Source: Planctomycetota bacterium (GTDB lineage: Bacteria; Planctomycetota; J058; JAJDCQ01). Taken from it: a stretch of DNA of 64,000 bases. Position numbers and translations under genes: made by a program. Positions 25,987-33,490 of the stretch are shown here, piece by piece (position 1 is the first letter of the stretch; each line of letters starts with the position of its first letter). The stretch covers positions 62,001 to 126,000 of the forward strand of contig JAJDCQ010000021.1 in NCBI GenBank assembly GCA_029260755.1, in the 5' to 3' direction. Under the pieces are notes generated by a model. The model was not told the origin of the DNA and did no database searches. It saw only the letters and a list, made by a program, of their open reading frames with translations.

Positions 25987-27585
25987 ATGGCTGAGGAGAC
26001 GCGAGCAGGCGACGATGCCGATGCCGGCGCCGCCGCTGGCGACGGCGCGGAGGAGGCTCCGCGCGAGGGCGACCCGGGCGCGGGGGCGGCCAGCGGCGCC
26101 GAGACCGACGGCCTCGCGCACCGCCCGGCGAAGACCTCGGCCGAGGTCGTCGCCCAGCTCTGGCCGAAGAAGCGGCCTTCGATCTTCGAGTCCGAGCGGC
26201 CCGGCTGGGAGTTCATCCAGCGGCTGCCGGGCAAGAAGCTCGCGATCTGGACGGCGTTCCTCGCCCTGATCTGGGTCCTCCGCGACTTCTTCGACATCAT
26301 CATCGTCACGTTCGTGATCAGCTACATCACCGGTCACGTCGTCGACATCCTCGAGGCGCGGACGGGGCGGCGGAAGCTCTGCACGACGGCGGTGTTCACC
26401 GTCCTGGTCGGCGTGCTCGTCCTCGTCGTCTCGCTCGCGACGCCGCGCCTGATCGACGAGGGCAAGGAGCTCGTCAAGCAGGCGTCGATCGTGAGCAAGT
26501 CCGAGCTCGAGAGCGCCTCGCTCCACGCGGCGATGGCCCAGGAGGAGGGCGGGTTCCGTCGGCTCGCGACCGACGGCGTCCGGATCGCCTTCACGAGCGG
26601 CGAGAACAAGGGCGAGGAGGGCGTCATCACCCGCGTCATCGGCGCCGAGGCGCGGATCGAGCTCGCGGAGCCGCTGACCAATCCGATCTCCAAGGGCGAC
26701 GCCTTCCGGCTGACGAGTCAGCCGGCCGACGCGCCGCCCTACGAGGTGACCGACGCGGTCATGATCCTCGACCCGACCGAGAAGATCATGGAGAGCCTGA
26801 GCAACTTCCTCGGCGAGGACCGCCTCGAGGCGATGAAGGAGTACTACGAGAAGACCGAGGCCAAGGCGCGCGTCAACGAGTCGATCGGCGACATGCTCGA
26901 GACCGTCGGCGCCGGGCTCAAGAAGTTCCTCAACGGAACGATCAACGCCGTCTTCCACTTCCTCGCGTCGATCCTCTTCTCGTTCATGATCGTCCTCGGG
27001 ATGCCCAAGCTGCGGTCGGGCGTGAAGAGCCTCGCCTTCAGCCGGTTCGGCGACGTCTACGAGGAGGTCGGCCCCAGCGTCTCGGCGTTCGGCGAGCTGC
27101 TCGGGAAGGCGTTCGAGGCCCAGACGATGATCGCGGTCGTCAACACGGTCCTGACGTTCATCGGGATGTGGATCCTGGGGATCAAGGGCAAGCTCTTCCT
27201 GTCGCTGATCGTCTTCGCCTGCTCGTTCATCCCGGTCCTCGGGGTGGCGATCTCCACCGTTCCGATCGCCCTGATCGCTCTCAAGGACGGCGGCGTCGGG
27301 GTGACGATCGGCGTCTTCGTGATGGTCGCGCTCGTCCACGTCCTCGAGGCCTACGTCCTCAACCCCTACATCTACGGCGCGCACCTGAGTCTCCACCCGC
27401 TCGCCGTCCTGATCATCCTCCTCACCGCCGAGCACACCTTCGGCCTGTGGGGACTGGTCCTCGGCGTCCCCGTCTCCGCCTACATCTACGAGCACGTGAT
27501 CTGGGGCGGCCGGCGCGAGGAGGTCGAGCGGGCGACCGGGCCGCCGATCGACGCGGAGGTCGTGGCGACCGCGACGAAGGGCTGA
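25987..27585 (+). CDS. AI-2E family permease with an inserted extracytoplasmic domain
   Basis: 532 aa from ATG 25987, with GGGGGTGG upstream. After an acidic Ala-rich N-terminal tail (1-45), the AI-2E fold appears: first helices (LAIWTAFLALIWVLRDFFD; VTFVISYITGHVVD), an amphipathic region, then the C-terminal helices with TINAVFHFLASILFSFMI, FLSLIVFACSFIPVLGV and NPYIYGAHLSLHPLAVLI. The family is usually about 350 aa. The extra length lies partly in a beta-rich insert at about 196-245 (IAFTSGENKGEEGVITRVI, ISKGDAFRL), in the loop after TM3. The same domain pattern occurs in the permease at 29.4 kb. Family members move small molecules or Na+/H+; the substrate is not deducible. Confidence 0.9.
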   Translation: MAEETRAGDDADAGAAAGDGAEEAPREGDPGAGAASGAETDGLAHRPAKTSAEVVAQLWPKKRPSIFESERPGWEFIQRLPGKKLAIWTAFLALIWVLRDFFDIIIVTFVISYITGHVVDILEARTGRRKLCTTAVFTVLVGVLVLVVSLATPRLIDEGKELVKQASIVSKSELESASLHAAMAQEEGGFRRLATDGVRIAFTSGENKGEEGVITRVIGAEARIELAEPLTNPISKGDAFRLTSQPADAPPYEVTDAVMILDPTEKIMESLSNFLGEDRLEAMKEYYEKTEAKARVNESIGDMLETVGAGLKKFLNGTINAVFHFLASILFSFMIVLGMPKLRSGVKSLAFSRFGDVYEEVGPSVSAFGELLGKAFEAQTMIAVVNTVLTFIGMWILGIKGKLFLSLIVFACSFIPVLGVAISTVPIALIALKDGGVGVTIGVFVMVALVHVLEAYVLNPYIYGAHLSLHPLAVLIILLTAEHTFGLWGLVLGVPVSAYIYEHVIWGGRREEVERATGPPIDAEVVATATKG

Positions 27586-27623
27586 TCGCCCGCAGATCCA
27601 GTCGGCAGGCGGACGCCGGGCGA

Positions 27624-27651
27624 TTGCGCGCCGGCGCGCCGCCGTTATAAT
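27624..27651 (+). promoter_or_regulatory. Sigma-70 promoter of the ferredoxin-cupin pair
   Basis: TTGCGC (27624-27629), 16-base spacer, TATAAT (27646-27651). It leaves a leader of about 125 bases before the ferredoxin start at 27784. Confidence 0.75.
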
Positions 27652-27783
27652 CGGGGCTGGCTCGGTGCATCGAAGGGTCTTCGATTGGGCACGCAGCGAG
27701 CCTGAGTCGTTTCAGTTCGTGCAGTTCCAGGGCGGCGAGCGATCGCCTCTCGGGGGCTGTTCAACGTATGAGGAGAAAAGAAC

Positions 27784-28017
27784 ATGGCTGACAAGGACAA
27801 TGCCGTCGAGCAGAACGTGCCTGGCGCGTTCTACGTCGATGACCAGTGCATCGATTGCGACCTCTGCCGCTCGACCGCGCCCGACTTCTACGGTCGTTGG
27901 GACGAGGGTGGTTACAGCTACCTGCACAAGCAGCCGAGCAACGACGACGAGACCGCGCTCTGCCAGGAGGCGGCCGACGCCTGCCCGGTCGAGGCCATCG
28001 GCAGTGACGGTGGTTAA
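27784..28017 (+). CDS. Single-cluster ferredoxin
   Basis: 77 aa electron carrier. Cys22, Cys25, Cys28 (QCIDCDLC) and Cys67 (ACPVEAI) fit one [4Fe-4S] cluster of the short bacterial ferredoxin type; a fifth Cys at 60 sits where single-cluster ferredoxins often have a disulfide Cys. GAGGAGAAAAG precedes the ATG. The next gene, a cupin, starts 65 bases on and probably shares the transcript. The redox partner is unknown. Confidence 0.93.
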   Translation: MADKDNAVEQNVPGAFYVDDQCIDCDLCRSTAPDFYGRWDEGGYSYLHKQPSNDDETALCQEAADACPVEAIGSDGG

Positions 28018-28025
28018 CTAGTCCC

Positions 28026-28052
28026 GCGGGCCGTCCGACCTTACGGGCCCGC
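28026..28052 (+). other. Hairpin between ferredoxin and cupin genes
   Basis: GCGGGCC (28026-28032) pairs with GGCCCGC (28046-28052). It lies 8 bases after the ferredoxin stop and 30 bases before the cupin ATG, so it could attenuate transcription or protect the ferredoxin mRNA end. Confidence 0.45.
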
Positions 28053-28082
28053 TGTCACCTCGACCGGCCGCGAGGAGATCGT

Positions 28083-28403
28083 ATGGACGTTCGCGACGCG
28101 AGCTCGATGCGTTCCTTCGCAGCGGAGAAGATGCGCAAGGTCAATCTCTTCGAGACGGAGAGGTTCTTCTGCGACATCTACTGCTTCGAGCCGGGACAGG
28201 AACAGAAGGCTCACGCACATGAGGGCTCCGACAAGGTCTACTTCGTCCTCGAGGGGACGGGGTTGTTCCAGGTCGGCGAGGACGAGCGTCGACTCGGGCC
28301 GCATCAGGCGACGTTGGCCGAAGCGGGCACCGAGCATGGCGTGCGAAACCCCGGGCCGGACAGACTCGTCGTTCTGACGTACATGGCGCCGAAGCCTAGC
28401 TAG
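28083..28403 (+). CDS. Small single-domain cupin protein
   Basis: 106 aa. Residues about 35-100 form one cupin barrel: motif 1 AHAHEGSDKVYFVLEGTG (metal ligands His, His, Glu; the usual HxH is present) and motif 2 AGTEHGVRNPGPDRLVVL with its His. It is a cytoplasmic metal-binding protein, possibly a sugar or small-molecule isomerase or sensor; the specific activity cannot be told. GAGGAG lies upstream of the ATG. It is co-directional with the ferredoxin. Confidence 0.9.
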   Translation: MDVRDASSMRSFAAEKMRKVNLFETERFFCDIYCFEPGQEQKAHAHEGSDKVYFVLEGTGLFQVGEDERRLGPHQATLAEAGTEHGVRNPGPDRLVVLTYMAPKPS

Positions 28404-28442
28404 GGCTCCTTTCTCCTCGCCACGGCGAGGCTTCGGACCGCA

Positions 28443-28482
28443 ACGAGGCGCGAAGCACCGAATCGGGTGCGACGCGCCTCGT
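28443..28482. terminator. Bidirectional terminator-like hairpin
   Basis: ACGAGGCGCG (28443-28452) pairs with CGCGCCTCGT (28473-28482), with inner GCACC/GGGTGC pairing. It lies 39 bases after the cupin stop in the convergent gap 28404-28705. Confidence 0.6.
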
Positions 28483-28518
28483 GGCGTGTACAACACGTAC
28501 CGCTGCTCCTACGGCGCG

Positions 28519-28657
28519 ACGATCCACAGATTACACAGATGGCACAGATTACGAGCTGCCGAAGGCGATCGTTCCCCTCGGCTGCGAGCTGGCTCGCCGG
28601 CGAAGACGGGGAGCCACCCTGCGTCAATCTGTGTAATCTGTGAAATCTGTGGATCGT
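28519..28657. repeat. Hairpin-type repeat, family 1 copy in opposite orientation
   Basis: The left arm (28519-28550) has 9-base CACAGATT-type units; the right arm (28626-28657) is the inverse, ending TGTGGATCGT. ACGAGCTGCCGAAGGCG after the left arm is the exact inverse of the core beside the right arm of the copy at 10795-10939, so the two elements are homologous and inverted. It fills the convergent gap between cupin and elbB. Confidence 0.9.
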
Positions 28658-28705
28658 TACCCGCCCGGCAATCGCTCACGCGCGCGCCGACCCGACTCCG
28701 ACGTT

Positions 28706-29365
28706 CTAGGCCATCTCGTAGACCGCGAACACCAGCTTCTCGATCCCGCTGGCAGCCTCGGAGATGCTCTTCGCGCACATGTAGGCGGGCGTGCTGACGA
28801 TCTTGTTCGTCTCGTCGAAGCAGATCTCGTCGACCTTCTGCTCCTGGTGCCTGGCGCCGAGCTTCTCGAGGCCGGCCGCCGTGTCCGCGTCGTCGCCGAT
28901 CGTGAGGGTCGGCGCCTTGTCGCCGAGCACCTTCGCGATCACGGCCGGGGCGATGCAGATCGCGCCGATCGGCTTGCCCGCCGCGTGGATCGCGCCGATC
29001 AGCTTGGCGACGCCGGCGTCGACGTCGCAGTCGGGGCCCTTCACCGCGAAGTCGCAGAGGTTCTTCGCGGCGCCGAAGCCGCCCGGCAGGATGACCGCGT
29101 CGAGCGAGTCCGCGTCGACCTTGGCGACGTCGGTGATCTCGCCGCGGACGATCCGGCTCGCCTCGACGAGGACGTTGCGGGTCTCGCCCTCGACCGGCTC
29201 GCCCTTCACGTGGTCGATCACGTGCATCTGGGGCCGGTCCGGCGCGCAGGCGACGACCTCGGCGCCGAGACGGTCGAGCGCGAGCAGGGTGATCACCGCC
29301 TCGTGAATCTCGGCGCCGTCGTAGACGCCGCACCCGCTCAGGACGACACCGATCCTCTTGCTCAT
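28706..29365 (-). CDS. elbB: ElbB, DJ-1/PfpI superfamily glyoxalase
   Basis: 219 aa from ATG 29365, with GAGGAG 7 bases upstream. The family pattern is clear: IGVVLSGCGVYDGAEIHEAV, VIDHVKGEP, VILPGGFGAAKNLCDFA and the nucleophile-elbow segment GAICIAPAVIAKVLG with its conserved Cys. E. coli ElbB has glyoxalase-like activity and was linked to isoprenoid metabolism. The gene begins 46 bases after the stop of the peptide permease gene, on the same strand, so it may be the last gene of that operon. Confidence 0.92.
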   Translation of the reverse strand: MSKRIGVVLSGCGVYDGAEIHEAVITLLALDRLGAEVVACAPDRPQMHVIDHVKGEPVEGETRNVLVEASRIVRGEITDVAKVDADSLDAVILPGGFGAAKNLCDFAVKGPDCDVDAGVAKLIGAIHAAGKPIGAICIAPAVIAKVLGDKAPTLTIGDDADTAAGLEKLGARHQEQKVDEICFDETNKIVSTPAYMCAKSISEAASGIEKLVFAVYEMA

Positions 29366-29411
29366 CGTCTCGCTCCTCACGGCGGCCGCGCCGCCCGGCT
29401 GGGGTGGTCGA

Positions 29412-31739
29412 TCAGCTCTTCGGCTTGGCGGCCACGACCGTCCGCGGGTCGGCCGCGTCGCGGAGCCCGTCGCCGAGGAAGTTGTAGGCGAGGACCGCGG
29501 CGAAGATGAAGAAGCCCGGCACGATCAGCCAGGGGTTCTCCTTCAGCTTCGAGACGTTCTGCGCGTCCTTGAGCATGAGGCCCCAGGAGGACTCGGGCTC
29601 CTGGATTCCGACGCCGAGGAAGGACAGCGCCACCTCGCCCAGGATGTAGTAGGGGACATACAGCGTGGCCGTCACGATCACGTAGGAGAGCGTGTTCGGC
29701 AGGATGTGCTTCACGATGATGACGAAGTCGTTCACGCCGAGGGCGCGCGCGGCCACGACGAACTCGCGCTCGCGGATCGAGAGGACCATGCCGCGGATGA
29801 CGCGGCCGTTGCTCGCCCATCCGATGAACGCGAGGATCAGCACGATCAGGACGTAGCTCATCGTCGAGCTGACGCCCTCGGTGCCGAACGCGAAGCGGAG
29901 CGTCAGGATCAGGTAGAGCCCCGGGACGGCCAGGATCACCTCGATCACCCGCATGATCACGAAGTCGACGGTCGGCAGCTTGTCGAAGAGGAGGATGTCG
30001 CCGAGGGGCGTGCCCTCCACGAGCTTCTCGACGCGCCAGGTCAGCCAGCAGATCGATGGCACCGCGGCCAGCCAGTAGCCCGCGTGGAAGATCGCCCGCC
30101 CGAAGAACCCGGTCGTGCTCGTCGGCTCGGCGAGGACGCCGTAGCGGACGAAGGCGAAGGACACCACGAGCATCGGGATGCAGAGGAAGATCCGGAAGCC
30201 GAGCGACCGGGTGCCGATCAGGGTCGGCAGGACGAGGAGGAGCAGCAGCCCGAGGACGATCGGCTTGGTCGTCAGGTCGGGGATCCGGACGAGGTCGTCG
30301 ACCACCACCTTGGGCGGCTCGTCGAGCTCCGCGTCGCGCTTCAGGATGAAGGCGTCGCCCTTGAGGATCTGCTTCGTCGGCGGGTCGTCGATCCGGACCT
30401 CGCCCGACTCGGCGTCGAACGCGAGCACCTTCGCCTCGTCGCCGAGGTTCTTGCCCGTCCGGAAGATGATGGTCTGGCCGACGATGTCGGCGGGGACTCC
30501 CTCCCCGGCGAGGAACGAGGTCTCGGAGACGTCGAACGGGGCCGGACGGAGCACCTCGCCGCCCGCGACGAACGGGGTGGCGAAGACGACGATCGCGAGT
30601 CCGATCGCCGGGAGCTCGACGAGGCGGAGGCGCCGGTCGGCGTAGAAGCCCGAGATCCCGCCGACGAGCATGCCGAGCGACATCGAGATCGCGATCCCGA
30701 GCAGCCCGACCGAGAGCGAGATCTGCGCGCCGTAGAGCAGCCGGCTGAAGACGTCGCGGCCGTAGTTGTCGCTGCCGAACAGGTAGACGACGCCCGGGAT
30801 CGGGGTTCGCCCCGCCGCCTCGTCTTCCTCGAGGTAGAGGTCGGCGTCGATGCCGAACAGATGGGTGCGGAACAGGTGGCCCGTGATCCACGAGACGATC
30901 GGGATGCTGTACTCGTCCTTCTCGGCGCCCTCGTGGAAGAGGTAGATCGGGAACTTACGCGAGGGGTCCGGGCGCGTCCGACCGATCCACTCGCCCGCGT
31001 CGTCGAGGTCGCTGTCGAGGACGCGGACCTCCCGGAAGCCGGTGACGTAGGGCCGGGTCCAGTTGCCCTCGTCGTCGCTCCAGTGGATCCCGCTCGCGAA
31101 GCCCTCGCCGTCGACGTAGCCGGGGACCGTCGCCTCGACGGTGTAGTTGGTGCCGTCGTCCTCGGCGAGGGCGAGCTCGGCGCCCTGGAAGGTCGCGTCG
31201 ATCCGCGGCGCGGCCAGGACGACGAGGCGGCGCGATGCCTCGACCTCCTCGCCATCCTCGCCCTCGGGGGCCCACATCTCGACCGCGGCGATCCGCGCCC
31301 GCTCGGCCTCCTCGCCCCAGTCGTCCCAGAAGATGACCTCGGCCGGGTCGGCGGCCAGGCCGTCGAGGCCGCCGTCGCGGGCCTCGAGCGCGTCGATGAG
31401 GTCGTCGGGCGCGACGAACCGCTCCGTCGCGACGCGGCGGCTCGAATCCGACCAGAGGAGGACCGGCGGCTGGAAGGCGGTGTCGCGGAACTGATGCCGG
31501 TAGGAGTACGGCGAGAAGAAGCCGGCGAAGATCGCGAGGGAGTAGAGCCCGATCAGGATGACGCCGCCGAAGAGCGCGATCCGGTCGCGCCGCAGCTTCA
31601 TCCACATGATCTGCCACGGACCGCGGCTGATGATCTTCTTCTTGCCGCCCGCGCCGTCCGACGTCGCGCCGGCCGCGTCCTCGCCGAGGTCGACGAGGTC
31701 GACGCTGAGCTCTTCGTCGTTCCTGGCGGCGTCGGTCAC
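29412..31739 (-). CDS. Oligopeptide-type ABC permease (OppC/DppC family) with two large insertions
   Basis: 775 aa, more than twice the normal size (about 300). The first helix is at about 55-74. A 240-residue extracytoplasmic domain (about 77-315) is inserted before the conserved FGSDNYGRDVFSRLLYGA. A second insert of about 200 residues (about 385-590), with its own hydrophobic helices, splits the permease between GGISGFYADRR and FVIMRVIEVILAVPGLYL. The EAA loop EFVVAARALGVNDFVIIVKH and the end GEVALSFLGVGIQEP are normal. The start is GTG at 31739, overlapping the oppB-like stop by 4 bp. The second insert carries the beta-rich domain (about 419-468, IIFRTGKNLGDEAKV, LKGDAFIL) also seen in the AI-2E-family protein. 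Peptide import is inferred from the family. Confidence 0.9.
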   Translation of the reverse strand: MTDAARNDEELSVDLVDLGEDAAGATSDGAGGKKKIISRGPWQIMWMKLRRDRIALFGGVILIGLYSLAIFAGFFSPYSYRHQFRDTAFQPPVLLWSDSSRRVATERFVAPDDLIDALEARDGGLDGLAADPAEVIFWDDWGEEAERARIAAVEMWAPEGEDGEEVEASRRLVVLAAPRIDATFQGAELALAEDDGTNYTVEATVPGYVDGEGFASGIHWSDDEGNWTRPYVTGFREVRVLDSDLDDAGEWIGRTRPDPSRKFPIYLFHEGAEKDEYSIPIVSWITGHLFRTHLFGIDADLYLEEDEAAGRTPIPGVVYLFGSDNYGRDVFSRLLYGAQISLSVGLLGIAISMSLGMLVGGISGFYADRRLRLVELPAIGLAIVVFATPFVAGGEVLRPAPFDVSETSFLAGEGVPADIVGQTIIFRTGKNLGDEAKVLAFDAESGEVRIDDPPTKQILKGDAFILKRDAELDEPPKVVVDDLVRIPDLTTKPIVLGLLLLLVLPTLIGTRSLGFRIFLCIPMLVVSFAFVRYGVLAEPTSTTGFFGRAIFHAGYWLAAVPSICWLTWRVEKLVEGTPLGDILLFDKLPTVDFVIMRVIEVILAVPGLYLILTLRFAFGTEGVSSTMSYVLIVLILAFIGWASNGRVIRGMVLSIREREFVVAARALGVNDFVIIVKHILPNTLSYVIVTATLYVPYYILGEVALSFLGVGIQEPESSWGLMLKDAQNVSKLKENPWLIVPGFFIFAAVLAYNFLGDGLRDAADPRTVVAAKPKS

Positions 31740-33364
31740 GAGAGGCGGATCCGCGGGTCGGTCATCGCGAGGAGGATGTCGGCGACCATGTTGCCGAGGA
31801 CGAGCATGCACGCCGCCATGAGGACGGCGGCCATCACGAGCGGCTGATCCTTCGCGAACAGCGCCTGGACGACGAGGCGGGCGAGGCCCGGCCACGACAT
31901 GACGACCTCGACCAGGAACGAGCCGTTGAGGATGTAGGCGATCGAGTAGCCGAACAGGGTCACGATCGGGTTGATCGCGTTCCGCAGGGCGTGCTTGAAG
32001 AGCACCTTCGGCCGGCTGACGCCCTTCGCCCGGGCGGTGCGGATGTAGTCCTGACCGAGCGTCTCGATCATGGAGCTCCGCATCTGCCGCATCCATGTCG
32101 CCATCGCGATCGTCGAGAGGACGAAGACGGGCAGGACGAGGTGGTGGGCGACGTCGGTGATCTTCTCCCAGACCGAGAAGTCGTCCCACCGGACGAGGTC
32201 CCGCATGCTGCCGAGGGGGAACCATCCCGTCGCCGAGGCGAACATCATCATCAGCAACGCGAAGAAGACGCTCGGTATCGAGAGCCCGAAGTACGCGACG
32301 ACGCCCGATCCCTTGTCGAGGAGGGAGTTCGGTTTCATCGCTGCCACCACCCCGAGCGGGATGGCCACGATCCAGGCGACGAAGAGGGCGCAGCAGGAGA
32401 GCAGAAGCGTGTTCGCCATCCGCTCGGCGATCAGGCCGAAGACCTCCTTCTCCTTGGTGAACGAGGTGCCGAAGTCGCCCTGGGTCGCGCGGTCGAGCCA
32501 GGTGAGGTAGCCGAGGATGATCCCCTTGTCGAGGCCCGCCTTCGCCCGCTGCTGCTCGATGTGCTCCTTGCTGACGGTCGGGTTCTCCTCGAGCGCCGTG
32601 TAGTAGTCGCCCGGGCTCGCCCGCTGCAGCGTGTAGGTGAGGAAGCTCACGATGACCAGGAGCGGCAGGATCGCGAGGAGGCGACGGGCGACGAAGATCC
32701 AGAGCGAGGCGGGCACGAAGGAGGCGCCGACGTTCTTGACGAGCGCCCCCTGCCCGGCCGCGACCGTCATCCGGAGCGTCTGCGCGATCGCGACGAGGCC
32801 GAGGAAGATCAGGGGGCAGACGAGCAGCCCGACGATCGGCGTCAGCTTGACGTAGTCGGCGACGCCGATGATCCCGATCAGGAACAGCCCGCCGGTGGCG
32901 ACCGGGAGCTGGAAGAGGACCGACTGCTGGACGTGGAAGTCGAGGAACGCCGGGCGCCGGCCGGGCCCGATGAACTGCATCGTGAGCGCGCCGACGAAGA
33001 GGACGACGAAGTAGCGGAACGAGGCGGATCCGCCGCCGGCGATCGTCGTCCAGCCGTTGCTCTCGGTGACGATCAGGACGCCCGACACCACGAGGACGAG
33101 CGCCCCGACCCCACGCGCGATCGTCTTCGTCGAGCCTCGCGGATCGTCATCGTTCGGGTCGCCCCACGGCCGGACGAACGCCGAGAAGAGGATCGCGCCG
33201 AAGACGTTGCCGAGCGGGACGATCCACCAGCGCTCGGGGCCGCCGAGGAGCAGATTGAGCCCGTACCCGAGGAAGCCGATGAGGCCGATCAGGTGGGCGA
33301 CGGCGGCGCCGATGCACTCACCCGAGGTCGGGACGGAGGGACCGTTCTGGGGGCTGTCGGTCAT
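31736..33364 (-). CDS. Oligopeptide-type ABC permease (OppB/DppB family) with N-terminal membrane extension
   Basis: 542 aa. Residues from about 221 (LWIFVARRLLAILPLLVIVS) to the end match OppB: RASPGDYYTALEENPTVSKE, the EAA loop YIRTARAKGVSRPKVLFKHA, and SFLVEVVMSWPGLARLVVQA. The first 220 residues are an additional module with about six membrane helices (e.g. AAVAHLIGLIGFLGYGLNLL; FRYFVVLFVGALTMQFIGPG) that ordinary OppB lacks. The ATG at 33364 has no Shine-Dalgarno on this strand. Two strong hairpins lie between it and the binding-protein gene upstream, which may lower its expression relative to that gene. Confidence 0.9.
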   Translation of the reverse strand: MTDSPQNGPSVPTSGECIGAAVAHLIGLIGFLGYGLNLLLGGPERWWIVPLGNVFGAILFSAFVRPWGDPNDDDPRGSTKTIARGVGALVLVVSGVLIVTESNGWTTIAGGGSASFRYFVVLFVGALTMQFIGPGRRPAFLDFHVQQSVLFQLPVATGGLFLIGIIGVADYVKLTPIVGLLVCPLIFLGLVAIAQTLRMTVAAGQGALVKNVGASFVPASLWIFVARRLLAILPLLVIVSFLTYTLQRASPGDYYTALEENPTVSKEHIEQQRAKAGLDKGIILGYLTWLDRATQGDFGTSFTKEKEVFGLIAERMANTLLLSCCALFVAWIVAIPLGVVAAMKPNSLLDKGSGVVAYFGLSIPSVFFALLMMMFASATGWFPLGSMRDLVRWDDFSVWEKITDVAHHLVLPVFVLSTIAMATWMRQMRSSMIETLGQDYIRTARAKGVSRPKVLFKHALRNAINPIVTLFGYSIAYILNGSFLVEVVMSWPGLARLVVQALFAKDQPLVMAAVLMAACMLVLGNMVADILLAMTDPRIRLS

Positions 33365-33409
33365 ACCAGGAGGCTAGCTACGAATGCGATGCGACGGGTG
33401 TCTTCGAGA

Positions 33410-33476
33410 GCGGCGTCCGCCCGGAGAGAGGGCGGACGCCGCGAGGGGAGCCGGCGCTCGCGATGGGCGCCGGCTC
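33410..33476 (-). terminator. Two tandem hairpins between binding-protein and permease genes
   Basis: A perfect 13 bp stem GCGGCGTCCGCCC/GGGCGGACGCCGC (33410-33442) and a 10 bp stem GAGCCGGCGC/GCGCCGGCTC (33448-33476). They start about 15 bases after the binding-protein stop. Neither is followed by a U-tract on the leftward strand, so partial termination or mRNA 3'-end protection is likely. Confidence 0.7.
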
Positions 33477-33490
33477 GTCGGACGCGGGCT

